NCBI RefSeq assembly: GCF_003325475.1
Contig: NZ_CP029495.1
Span: 4,725,563-4,789,562 of the forward strand
Length of the DNA stretch: 64,000 nt
From: Chromobacterium phragmitis
Lineage (GTDB): Bacteria > Pseudomonadota > Gammaproteobacteria > Burkholderiales > Chromobacteriaceae
Direction: 5' to 3'
The translations under genes were made by a program, and so were the position numbers. The notes under the pieces are model-generated. The model was not told the origin of the DNA, searched no databases, and saw nothing but the letters and a program-made list of their open reading frames with translations. This document shows, piece after piece, positions 9,269-17,667 of the stretch (the stretch's first letter is position 1; the number at the start of each line of letters is the position of its first letter).

Positions 9269-9730
9269 ATGGCCACGACGCGCAGCATCGCCACCGAGAT
9301 CGACATCGCCGCCAGCCTCGAGCAGGTATGGCAGGTGCTGACCGACTGGCGCCGCTACCCGGAATGGAACCCCTTCATCGTCGGCCTGCACGGCCGCCAC
9401 GAAGCCGGCGCCCGGCTCGTGGCCACCTTGCATCCGCCCGGCGGCCGCCACACGACCTTCCGTCCGCGACTGACCGCGTTCGACGTCCAAACGCGGCTGG
9501 CCTGGCGCGGAAAGCTGCTGGTGCCGGGCCTGCTGGACGGCGCGCACCACTTCCAACTGGAACCGCTGGACGGCGGCGGCACCCGTCTGCATCACGGCGA
9601 GGATTTCAGCGGCATCCTGCTGCCGCTGTGCGGAGACGGCATGCTGGAACGCGCCCGCCAGGGCATCCTGCAAATGAACCAGGCCCTTAAGCGGCGCTGC
9701 GAAGCGCTTGCCAGCCAGGCTTCGGCTTGA
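9269..9730 (+). CDS. SRPBCC (START-like) family protein
   Basis: Small predicted cytosolic ligand-binding protein of the polyketide cyclase/dehydrase type. The 153-residue product starts with the family pattern of a beta strand, then SLEQVWQVLTDWRRYPEWNPFIVG (helix and the diagnostic W-x-x-W-N segment). A long C-terminal helix (GMLERARQGILQMNQALKRRCEA) follows. It begins 3 bases after recX, so it is likely cotranscribed with recA-recX. Ligand unknown. Confidence 0.75.
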   Translation: MATTRSIATEIDIAASLEQVWQVLTDWRRYPEWNPFIVGLHGRHEAGARLVATLHPPGGRHTTFRPRLTAFDVQTRLAWRGKLLVPGLLDGAHHFQLEPLDGGGTRLHHGEDFSGILLPLCGDGMLERARQGILQMNQALKRRCEALASQASA

Positions 9731-9793
9731 CACAATCGATGGATTCGTCCCGGCACGGCGCCCGGACCAGATTTTAAAAATTGACCGAAAATC

Positions 9794-12427
9794 ATGAAAA
9801 CTTCTGAAATTCGCAAGAAATTCCTGGATTTCTTCGCCTCCAAAGGCCACCAGGTCGTTCCCTCCAGCAGCCTGATCCCCGGCAACGATCCGACGCTGAT
9901 GTTCACCGTCGCCGGCATGGTGCAGTTCAAGGACGTGTTCCTGGGCTTCGAGAAGCGCGACTACACCCGCGCCACCACCAGCCAGAAATGCCTGCGCGCG
10001 GGCGGCAAGCACAACGACCTGGAAAACGTCGGCTACACCGCGCGCCACCATACCTTCTTTGAAATGCTGGGCAACTTCAGTTTCGGCGACTACTTCAAGC
10101 GCGACGCCATCACCTTCGCCTGGGAATTCCTGACCGGCGAACAATGGCTGGCGCTGCCCAAAGACAAGCTGATGGTGACGGTGTACGCGTCCGACGACGA
10201 AGCCTACGACATCTGGCACAAGACCGTCGGCGTGCCGGCCGACAAGATCGTCCGCATCGGCGACAACAAGGGCGCGCCGTACGCGTCCGACAACTTCTGG
10301 ACCATGGGCGACACCGGCCCCTGCGGCCCGTGCACCGAGATCTTCTACGACCACGGCCCGTCCGTCGCCGGCGGCCCTCCGGGCAGCCCGGACGAAGACG
10401 GCGACCGCTTCATGGAGATCTGGAACAACGTCTTCATGCAGTTCAACCGCGACGAAGCCGGCGTATTGCACCCGCTGCCCAAGCCGTCGGTCGACACCGG
10501 CATGGGCCTGGAGCGCCTGTCCACCGTGCTGCAGCACGTGAAGTCCAACTACGAGACCGACGCGCTGGCCTGCCTGGTGCGCGCCGCCGCCCGCGAAACC
10601 GGCGTGGCCTACAGCCAGGACGTGCCGTCGCTGAAAGTGATCGCCGACCACATCCGCGCCTGTTGCTTCATGATCGCCGACGGCATCCTGCCGTCCAACG
10701 AAGGCCGCGGCTACGTGCTGCGCCGCATCGCCCGCCGCGCCATCCGCCACGGCTACAAACTGGGCCAGAAGGGCCTGTTCTTCCACAAGATCGTGGCCGA
10801 CCTGGCCGCCGAAATGGGCGAAGCCTATCCGGACCTTCTGGAGAAGCAGGCCCAGATCGAAGACGCCATCCGCGCCGAGGAAATCAAGTTCGCCGAAACG
10901 CTGGAAAACGGCATGGCCCTGGTGGACGCCGCGCTGGACGGCGGCAAGACCGCGCTGGATGGCGACACCATCTTCAAGCTGTACGACACCTTCGGCTTCC
11001 CGGTAGACCTGACCGCCGACATCTGCCGCGAACGCGGCATCCACGCCGACCTGGAAGGCTTCGAGCGCGCGATGGAGGCCCAGCGCGAGCGCGGCCGCGC
11101 CGGCTCCAACTTCAAGATGAGCGGCAAGCTCAGCTACAGCGGCGACGACACCCGCTTCCACGGTTACGACAAGTCCAGCGTGGAAGCCAAGGTGCTGGCG
11201 CTGTACAAGGGCACCGAGCCGGTTGAATCGCTGGCCGCCGGCGACGAAGGCATCGTGGTGCTGGACAACACCGCCTTCTACGCCGAGGGCGGCGGCCAGG
11301 TGGGCGACGTGGGCGAAGTCTCCGCCACCGGCGGCCTGGACGCGCTGTTCGACGTGGCCGACACCCAGAAAATCCAGGGCGCGGTCTTCGGCCACAAGGG
11401 CCGGCTTGCCCGCGGCGCGCTGAAGGTGGGCGACGCGGTCACCGCCACCATCGACCTGCACCAGCGCCTGGCCAGCGCCCGCAACCACTCCGCCACTCAC
11501 CTGCTGCACGCGGCGCTGCGCCATGTGCTGGGCAGCCACGTGGCGCAGAAGGGTTCGCTGGTCAACCCGGAACGCACCCGCTTCGACTTCGCCCACGGCG
11601 AGGCCGTGACGGCTGAGCAGATCGCCGAGCTGGAACGCGTGGTCAACCACGTGATCGCCGCCAACTACGAAGTGAAGGCCGAGCTGATGAGCATGGCCGA
11701 CGCGCAGAAGTCCGGCGCGATGATGCTGTTCGGCGAGAAATACGGCGAAGAAGTGCGCGTGCTGACTATGGGCGATTTCTCCGCCGAGCTGTGCGGCGGC
11801 ACCCATGTCAAACGCACCGGCGACATCGGCCTGTTCAAGATCGTGGCCGAAGGCGGCGTGGCCGCCGGCGTGCGCCGCATCGAAGCCGTGACCGGCGCGG
11901 GCGCGCTGGCTTATATCCAGGCTCAGGACGCGCTGATCAAGGAAGCCGCTGGCGCGCTGAAGGCGCAAACCAGCGAGGAAGTGCTGGCCAAGATCGCCGC
12001 GCTGCAGGACAACGCCAAAGCGCTGGAGAAGGAGCTGGCCAAGCTGAAGGGCCAGCTGGCCGCGTCCGCCGGCGACAGCCTGGCCGACCGCGCCGCCGTG
12101 GTGAACGGCGTCAAGGTGCTGGCCGCCGAACTGCCGGGCGCCGACAACACCGCGCTGCGCGAAACGCTGGACAAGCTGAAGGACAAGCTGGGTTCGGCCG
12201 CCATCGTGCTGGCCGCCAAGGGCGATGGCAAAGTGGCGCTGGTGGCCGGCGTCACCGCCGACCTGACCGGCAAGGTCAAGGCCGGCGAGCTGGTCAACTT
12301 CGTCGCCCAGCAGGTGGGCGGCAAGGGCGGCGGCCGTCCGGACATGGCCCAGGCCGGCGGCACTCAGCCGGAAAACCTGGACGCCGCGCTCTCGGGCGTG
12401 GAAGCCTGGGTGGCGGGCAAGCTGTAA
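9794..12427 (+). CDS. alaS: Alanyl-tRNA synthetase
   Basis: Charges tRNA-Ala and edits mischarged Ser and Gly. The 877-residue length is standard. The class II catalytic core has RHHTFFEMLGNFSFGDYFK and the TMGDTGPCGPCTEIFYD motif. The editing domain carries the zinc motif HSATHLLHAALR with a downstream CGGTHV. A coiled coil (about 720-760) and a C-Ala domain with GGKGGGRPDMAQAGG close the protein. A strong terminator follows. Confidence 0.98.
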   Translation: MKTSEIRKKFLDFFASKGHQVVPSSSLIPGNDPTLMFTVAGMVQFKDVFLGFEKRDYTRATTSQKCLRAGGKHNDLENVGYTARHHTFFEMLGNFSFGDYFKRDAITFAWEFLTGEQWLALPKDKLMVTVYASDDEAYDIWHKTVGVPADKIVRIGDNKGAPYASDNFWTMGDTGPCGPCTEIFYDHGPSVAGGPPGSPDEDGDRFMEIWNNVFMQFNRDEAGVLHPLPKPSVDTGMGLERLSTVLQHVKSNYETDALACLVRAAARETGVAYSQDVPSLKVIADHIRACCFMIADGILPSNEGRGYVLRRIARRAIRHGYKLGQKGLFFHKIVADLAAEMGEAYPDLLEKQAQIEDAIRAEEIKFAETLENGMALVDAALDGGKTALDGDTIFKLYDTFGFPVDLTADICRERGIHADLEGFERAMEAQRERGRAGSNFKMSGKLSYSGDDTRFHGYDKSSVEAKVLALYKGTEPVESLAAGDEGIVVLDNTAFYAEGGGQVGDVGEVSATGGLDALFDVADTQKIQGAVFGHKGRLARGALKVGDAVTATIDLHQRLASARNHSATHLLHAALRHVLGSHVAQKGSLVNPERTRFDFAHGEAVTAEQIAELERVVNHVIAANYEVKAELMSMADAQKSGAMMLFGEKYGEEVRVLTMGDFSAELCGGTHVKRTGDIGLFKIVAEGGVAAGVRRIEAVTGAGALAYIQAQDALIKEAAGALKAQTSEEVLAKIAALQDNAKALEKELAKLKGQLAASAGDSLADRAAVVNGVKVLAAELPGADNTALRETLDKLKDKLGSAAIVLAAKGDGKVALVAGVTADLTGKVKAGELVNFVAQQVGGKGGGRPDMAQAGGTQPENLDAALSGVEAWVAGKL

Positions 12428-12450
12428 CATCCCCGCTGTTGCAAAGAATG

Positions 12451-12482
12451 AACGGCCGCATGGAATCCATGCGGCCGTTTTT
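12451..12482 (+). terminator. Intrinsic terminator after alaS
   Basis: A 13-bp stem (AACGGCCGCATGG and its complement) with a 3-base loop is followed by five T residues. Confidence 0.9.
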
Positions 12483-12538
12483 CATAGGTTCATCATTTTT
12501 CATTACACTCGACGGCAGCCCATCCTCAGGAGCACGCC

Positions 12539-13021
12539 GTGAGCGACACCGCATTCCGCCTTGCCGACTGGAATGATCTCCCCGCCGTCTGCCTATTGCT
12601 GCAGCAATCCTTCGGTCCGCTGCAAGCCATGCTGCCAAGCCGTCCCACCGCGCTGGACGAAACCGTCGCCAGCCTCACCGGCCACCTGGCCAGCGGCAGC
12701 CAGATTTTCCTGGCCGAGCGCGGCGGCTCTCCCCTCGCCTGCCTGCTGGTGCTCCCGCCCGACGACGGCTGCGCCGAAGTCAAGCGCGTCTGCACCCACC
12801 CGGATTGGCAGGGAAGCGGCCTGGGCTCGGCGCTGATGAGCCATGCCGAAGCTCAGCTCAGCCGCCAGGGTGTACGCAGGCTCAAGCTGTCCACCCGGCG
12901 CCGACTTCCCGAAAACCTGCGCTTTTATCAGCGGCTGGGATATAGCCAGAGCGCGGTTCAACCCTATCCGGCCGGCGTGGACGACGAGCGCATTGAGCTG
13001 AGCAAAACGCTGGCTGCTTAA
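12539..13021 (+). CDS. GNAT family N-acetyltransferase
   Basis: Transfers an acetyl group from acetyl-CoA to an unknown acceptor. The 160-residue product contains the acetyl-CoA binding motif A region VKRVCTHPDWQGSGLGSALMSHAEAQL (Q/R-x-x-G-x-G/A type) and a typical C-terminal FYQRLGY segment. The start is a GTG at 12539, preceded by CAGGAG; no in-frame ATG gives a full domain. It stands alone behind the alaS terminator. Confidence 0.85.
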   Translation: MSDTAFRLADWNDLPAVCLLLQQSFGPLQAMLPSRPTALDETVASLTGHLASGSQIFLAERGGSPLACLLVLPPDDGCAEVKRVCTHPDWQGSGLGSALMSHAEAQLSRQGVRRLKLSTRRRLPENLRFYQRLGYSQSAVQPYPAGVDDERIELSKTLAA

Positions 13022-13065
13022 AATTTGTAAGGAGAAAAACATTCCACACATGGAAAATTTGTAAG
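13020..13065 (+). repeat. 12-bp direct repeat in AT-rich intergenic DNA
   Basis: AAAATTTGTAAG occurs at 13020-13031 and again at 13054-13065. It lies just after the acetyltransferase gene in an AT-rich gap; function unknown. Confidence 0.5.
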
Positions 13066-13150
13066 TTTGTTTCAAATCAAAGCATGTGAAATCATAAATT
13101 ACTAATATGTTCATGCTTCTTATGGCTTCTCCTTTGTTGTTTGCTTCGAC

Positions 13151-13178
13151 GCCCCGGTTTCCCCGGGGCTCTTTTTTT
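13151..13178 (+). terminator. Intrinsic terminator upstream of the solute-binding protein gene
   Basis: A 7-bp GC stem (GCCCCGG/CCGGGGC) with a short loop is followed by a run of seven T residues. Confidence 0.75.
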
Positions 13179-13231
13179 ATCCCTCGCGCTTATAGTGGGG
13201 AGTAAGCAAATGCTCCGCTCGGGAGAAGCCC

Positions 13232-13981
13232 ATGCGCGCAGTCCTCGCCGCCCTTCTGCTTGGTCTTATCTCGCATCCGGCCCGCGCGGAAGCCCCTCCG
13301 CCCGAGCTTTACGCGCTGACCGAGACCCTGCCGCCGCTCAGCTACGAGGAGAACGGCGTTCCCAAAGGCTTCGCCAATGAATTGCTGCAGATGATGCTGC
13401 GAGACAGCGGGCTGCGCGCGGTGAGGGAAATCAAGCCATGGAGCCGGGCGCTGCGCGAAGCGCAACAAACGCCAAATACCCTGCTGTATCTGACCGTCAG
13501 AACGCCTGAACGGGAAACGTGGTTCAAATGGATAGGCCCGGCGCTGCCGCTGCCGATCGAACTCTTTCGCCTGGATGGACCTCACCCCGCCCCCTTCGCG
13601 TCGCTGGAGGATGCGCGCCGATCCAAGGTGGCCGTGGCGAAAGACACGCCTGGACAGAAAATGCTGGAAGATCTCGGTTTCAAAGACAACCAGAACCTGG
13701 TGCTGACCAATGACGAGGCGCAATCGGCCAGACTGCTGTACGCCCGCCGCGTGGCATTCAGCGCCGGCGTGGCCCTGTTCCAACGCTATGCCGCGCGCCA
13801 GCAAGGCCAGGATCCGGAACGGCTGGAGTCGGTTCAGACGCTGGACGACCGCACCCAGTTTTATTTCGCGCTGCAAAAAGACAGCCATCCGGAATACGCC
13901 GCCAGACTGCAGGCCGCCTTGGACAAAATCAAGCAGGACGGCCGATACGCCGCTCTGCTGAAACGCTATCACCATCCTTGA
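13232..13981 (+). CDS. Periplasmic solute-binding-like protein (SBP_bac_3 type)
   Basis: Predicted secreted amino-acid-type binding protein of 249 residues. It has a signal peptide (MRAVLAALLLGLISHPARA) and then a bilobed binding-protein pattern: LPPLSYEENGVPKGFANELLQMM near the mature N-terminus and a KVAVAKDTPGQKMLEDLGF hinge or second-lobe segment. No ABC permease or ATPase is adjacent, so it may act with a remote transporter or as a stand-alone sensor. GGGAGAAG precedes the ATG. Confidence 0.75.
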   Translation: MRAVLAALLLGLISHPARAEAPPPELYALTETLPPLSYEENGVPKGFANELLQMMLRDSGLRAVREIKPWSRALREAQQTPNTLLYLTVRTPERETWFKWIGPALPLPIELFRLDGPHPAPFASLEDARRSKVAVAKDTPGQKMLEDLGFKDNQNLVLTNDEAQSARLLYARRVAFSAGVALFQRYAARQQGQDPERLESVQTLDDRTQFYFALQKDSHPEYAARLQAALDKIKQDGRYAALLKRYHHP

Positions 13982-14031
13982 CGGCTGCCAGCCGAACGCA
14001 AGCAGCGAGCGGAACACAAGCAGGAGAACGG

Positions 14032-14811
14032 TTACAACACGAGCTTGCCTCCAACCAGCGCCAGCATCACCGCCAATGCGGGACGCAGCCAATGATCCGA
14101 CAAGCGGCCAGCAAGCCTGCTGCCCAGCCAGATGCCTGGCAGCGAGCCGCTTAGCAGCTTCAGCAACAGCACCCAATCCAGATGCCCCATTCCGGCATGG
14201 CCAAGGCCGGCCACCAGCGTCAATGGCACCGCATGGGCAATCTCTGTCCCGACCAGACGGGAAGTGGACAAGGCGGGATACAACATGAACAGCGCCAGCG
14301 TGCCCAGCGCGCCGGCGCCGATGGAGCTCAGCGTCACCAACACGCCCAGCACCGCGCCCACCAGCGCGGTCGGCCACCAGCGGCCATCGGCGCCCAGCTG
14401 GGCCACATGACGTCCAGCCACCTTCAACAGCCAGGGTTTAAGCAGAATCGCCAGCGCGGTCAGGATCAAGGCCAGGCCCAACACGAAGCGGAACAAGGCA
14501 TCCATCACCTGGGACGGCACATGCATCCAGGACAGCAGGCCCAGCGTCAACAGCGCCGCGGGCACGCTGCCCAAGGCCAGATGCCAGGTGATGCGCCAAT
14601 CAATATGGCGCTGACGATGATGCACCACCACCCCGCCGGCCTTGGTCAGCGCGGCATACATCAGATCGGTGCCGACGGCGGTAGCCGGCGAGATGCCGAA
14701 CCACAACAGGATGGGCGTCATCAGCGAACCTCCGCCGACTCCGGTCAGGCCGACGATGAAACCCACGGCCAGCCCCGCCACTGTATATCCCAAATCCATC
14801 GGAATCCCCAT
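14032..14811 (-). CDS. TSUP (TauE/SafE) family sulfite or sulfonate exporter-like permease
   Basis: Predicted inner-membrane protein of 259 residues with about eight transmembrane helices in two homologous halves. The halves carry the family glycine motifs GFIVGLTGVGGGSLMTPILLWFGISPATAVGTDL and LVTLSSIGAGALGTLALFMLYP. The substrate cannot be assigned from sequence. It is convergent with the upstream solute-binding protein gene. Confidence 0.85.
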   Translation of the reverse strand: MGIPMDLGYTVAGLAVGFIVGLTGVGGGSLMTPILLWFGISPATAVGTDLMYAALTKAGGVVVHHRQRHIDWRITWHLALGSVPAALLTLGLLSWMHVPSQVMDALFRFVLGLALILTALAILLKPWLLKVAGRHVAQLGADGRWWPTALVGAVLGVLVTLSSIGAGALGTLALFMLYPALSTSRLVGTEIAHAVPLTLVAGLGHAGMGHLDWVLLLKLLSGSLPGIWLGSRLAGRLSDHWLRPALAVMLALVGGKLVL

Positions 14812-15148
14812 TCATACTGCAAGATGTCCTTGATGCTACGCGCTTTGCTTATAACAATTTAGACCTATTAGCTACAACAATATGATGAATCAAGCTAAAA
14901 CCCGTCTTCCATACAGGTTTCATCGACCCGTCAAGCCCACGTAACACGGCCCGGCTATGTTTTCATGTGAACAAAACGACAAGGAACACCACACCCGGCG
15001 CCTCATTTACGCCCAAGCGCTTTACAAACCGGAAAATTCGCGTCACCTTGGCATTGTCAGGGCGTTGCCTGACCGCTTGCGACAAACCCATGATTGTCAG
15101 CCGCCAGGCCCCCTGAGAAGTCCACGTTTCGAGATCGAAAGGTGCAGG

Positions 15149-15337
15149 ATGATTTCTCGTATCCCCCTGAGCGTTCGCAGAAAACAAGCCCGAGACCAGC
15201 ATGAAAGCTTCCTCTACGCGGTGGCCAAGCCACAATTGAGCGACGAGGAAAGATCACGCCAGCAAAAAGTCCGCCAGCGCGCGCACGACCGCGACGACGC
15301 CCGTTTCCTGGCGGACCGCTGCGACGATCTGTTCTGA
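15149..15337 (+). CDS. Hypothetical 62-residue charged protein
   Basis: Short, highly charged product beginning MISRIPLSVRRKQARDQH, rich in Arg, Gln and Asp, with no recognised domain. AAAGGTGCAGG immediately precedes this ATG. The frame is open further upstream to 14957, but that part has no ribosome binding site. It could be a real small gene or chance. Confidence 0.35.
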   Translation: MISRIPLSVRRKQARDQHESFLYAVAKPQLSDEERSRQQKVRQRAHDRDDARFLADRCDDLF

Positions 15338-15555
15338 TCCCACCCCAGGGGCTCGCGGGCCCCGCCGACTCTCCTCTCCCCGAGGCCGGGTCTTTCGTTT
15401 TTTCTTTACATCCCCTCTTCCCGGCCCAATGGCCTGTTGAAGCCGATCCGGCAACGCGTCGAAACTAGCCAAAGCATGGCTTATTTACCTAAAGAAAATC
15501 CAATAAATTGGCCAATACGCTAATTAATTGAGCAAAAAATTGTTCATCCAGATAA

Positions 15556-15577
15556 TTTTTATATTTTCTTTACGTCG
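15556..15577 (+). promoter_or_regulatory. Likely KdpE operator upstream of the kdp operon
   Basis: The T-rich stretch TTTTTATATTTTCTTTACG closely resembles the E. coli KdpE-binding site (TTTTTATAC followed by a T run and TACA). It lies 80-100 bases before the first kdp ORF, in an otherwise empty AT-rich gap (15338-15655). The assignment is by resemblance only. Confidence 0.5.
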
Positions 15578-15655
15578 CCACGCGCGCTTTTATCAGGTTT
15601 TTGACGTCCGATTGCGTAACTTCCACATCGCACATTACGCATGGAGATTTTCGTT

Positions 15656-15748
15656 ATGGACCTGCTTTGCCTGGGCCTCGCCGCGCTGTTCGGCGCGCTG
15701 ACCTGGCTCCTGATCGCAGCCTGCGACCGTCTGGGAGAAAAGCGATGA
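15656..15748 (+). CDS. Small membrane protein ORF preceding kdpF
   Basis: A 30-residue frame encoding one hydrophobic helix (LLCLGLAALFGALTWLLIAAC) with a charged C-terminus (DRLGEKR). Its TGA overlaps the kdpF ATG (ATGA), an arrangement implying translational coupling. GGAG lies upstream (ATGGAGATTTTCGTT-ATG). I know of no named function. It could be an extra Kdp accessory peptide or a leader that sets kdpF translation. Confidence 0.55.
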   Translation: MDLLCLGLAALFGALTWLLIAACDRLGEKR

Positions 15749-15834
15749 CCTTCTGGTACCTGATCAGCGCCGCGCTGGCGCTGGGGCTGTTCGCCTATCT
15801 GATCTACGCACTGCTTAAGCCGGAGAACTTCTAA
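15745..15834 (+). CDS. kdpF: Potassium-transporting ATPase subunit KdpF
   Basis: A 29-residue single-helix peptide that stabilises the KdpFABC complex. The sequence ends with the family signature YLIYALLKPENF. The ATG overlaps the stop of the preceding 30-codon ORF by four bases, and kdpA begins two bases after its stop. Confidence 0.93.
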   Translation: MTFWYLISAALALGLFAYLIYALLKPENF

Positions 15835-15836
15835 TC

Positions 15837-17645
15837 ATGAGCACACCCGCCATGCTGCAACTTGGGCTGTTCCTGCTCGTGCTGATCGCGCTGGCCTGGC
15901 CGCTGGGCGCTTACATGACCCGCGTCATGCAGGGCGAGAACGTGGGCCCGCTGCGTTTCGCCGCGCCGCTGGAGCGCGCCTTCTACCGCCTTGCCGGCAT
16001 CAAGCAAGACGATGAAATGGGCTGGCGCGGCTATGCCGTCGCGCTGATCCTGTTCAACATCCTGGGCGTCATCGCCCTGTACGCGCTGCAGCGGCTGCAA
16101 GGCGCGTTGCCCTTCAACCCGCAGGCGCTGGGCGCGGTATCGCCCGACTCCTCGTTCAACACCGCCATCTCCTTCGTGACCAACACCAACTGGCAAGGCT
16201 ACGGCGGCGAAACCACGATGAGCTACCTGACCCAGATGCTGGGCCTGACGGTGCAGAACTTCGTGTCCGCCGCCACCGGCGCCGCGGTGGTGATCGCGCT
16301 GATCCGCGGCTTCGCCCGCCACAGCAGCGCCAAGATCGGCAACTTCTGGGTGGATGTCACCCGGATGACGCTGTACGTGCTGCTGCCGCTGTCGCTGATA
16401 TTCGCGCTGGCTTTCAGCCAACAGGGCGTGATCCAGAACCTGTCTGCCTATCAGGACGTCCACACCGTCGAAGCCGTCAAATACCAGCAAGCCAAGCTGG
16501 ACGCCGAAGGCAAGCCGGCGCTGGACCAGAATGGCAAACCGGTGATGGAAGACAAGACCTCCCAGACGCAGACCCTGCCAATGGGACCGGTCGCCTCGCA
16601 GGAGGCCATCAAGCTGCTGGGCACCAACGGCGGCGGCTTCTTCAACGCCAACTCCGCCCACCCTTATGAAAATCCGACGCCGCTGTCCAACTTCCTGCAG
16701 GTGATCGCCATCTTCCTGATTCCGGCGGCGCTGTGCTTCCTGTTTGGCCGCATGGTGGGCGACCGCCGCCAGGGCTGGGCCATCCTCGCCGCGATGACCA
16801 TCATGTTCGCCGCCGCGGTATACGCTGTCACCAGCGCCGAGCAGGCCGGCGTGCCGCAATACGGCTCCATGGGCATAGACCAGCGCGCCGGCGCGCTGCA
16901 GTCGGGCGGCAATATGGAAGGCAAAGAAGCGCGCTTCGGCGTGATCGACACCTCGCTGTTCATCGCCGTGACCACTTCCGCGTCCTGCGGCGCGGTCAAC
17001 GCGATGCACGACTCGCTGACTCCGCTGGGCGGCATGGTGCCGACCTTCCTGATGCAGTTGGGCGAAGTGGTGTTCGGCGGCGTCGGGTCCGGCCTGTACG
17101 GCATGCTGATCTTCGCCATCCTGGCGGTGTTCATCGCCGGCCTGATGGTGGGCCGCACGCCGGAATACCTGGGCAAGAAGATCGAAACCTACGAGATGAA
17201 GATGACCGCGATCACCATCCTGGTGACCCCGACCCTGGTGTTGGCGCTGACCGCCGTCGCCGTGAGCGTGGGCGCGGGCCAGGCCGGCATCCTCAATCCC
17301 GGCGCGCATGGCTTCAGCGAAGTGCTGTACGCCTTCACCTCGGCCGCCAACAACAACGGCAGCGCCTTCGCCGGCCTGTCCGCCAACACGCCGTTCTACA
17401 ACATCATGACCGGAATCGCCATGTTCTTCGGCCGCTTCTTCATGATCGTGCCCATCCTGGCCATCGCCGGCTCGCTGGCCGCCAAGAAGCGCCTGGCCGT
17501 CACCGGCGGCACCCTGCCGACCCATGGTCCGCTGTTCGTTGCGCTGCTGATCGGCACCGTCTTGCTGGTGGGCGCGCTGAACTACGTGCCGGCACTGGCG
17601 CTGGGTCCGGTGGTCGAGCACCTGCAGATGGTTGCGGGCCGCTGA
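15837..17645 (+). CDS. kdpA: Potassium-transporting ATPase subunit KdpA
   Basis: K+-selective channel-like subunit of the high-affinity KdpFABC pump, in the inner membrane. The 602-residue product has about ten transmembrane helices and the four selectivity loops: TNTNWQGYGGETTMSY, GTNGGGFFNANSAHPYENP, TTSASCGAVNAMHDSLTPLGG and TSAANNNGSAFAGL. It is second in a tight operon with kdpF and kdpB. Confidence 0.97.
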   Translation: MSTPAMLQLGLFLLVLIALAWPLGAYMTRVMQGENVGPLRFAAPLERAFYRLAGIKQDDEMGWRGYAVALILFNILGVIALYALQRLQGALPFNPQALGAVSPDSSFNTAISFVTNTNWQGYGGETTMSYLTQMLGLTVQNFVSAATGAAVVIALIRGFARHSSAKIGNFWVDVTRMTLYVLLPLSLIFALAFSQQGVIQNLSAYQDVHTVEAVKYQQAKLDAEGKPALDQNGKPVMEDKTSQTQTLPMGPVASQEAIKLLGTNGGGFFNANSAHPYENPTPLSNFLQVIAIFLIPAALCFLFGRMVGDRRQGWAILAAMTIMFAAAVYAVTSAEQAGVPQYGSMGIDQRAGALQSGGNMEGKEARFGVIDTSLFIAVTTSASCGAVNAMHDSLTPLGGMVPTFLMQLGEVVFGGVGSGLYGMLIFAILAVFIAGLMVGRTPEYLGKKIETYEMKMTAITILVTPTLVLALTAVAVSVGAGQAGILNPGAHGFSEVLYAFTSAANNNGSAFAGLSANTPFYNIMTGIAMFFGRFFMIVPILAIAGSLAAKKRLAVTGGTLPTHGPLFVALLIGTVLLVGALNYVPALALGPVVEHLQMVAGR

Positions 17646-17667
17646 GCGGCAGGACAAGGAAACTGAA

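Noticed and set aside
8636..12430. A 1264-codon open frame on the minus strand opposite recX, the SRPBCC gene and alaS
   Set aside because: It is antisense to strongly identified genes and exists because their GC-rich third positions suppress stops; no family similarity.
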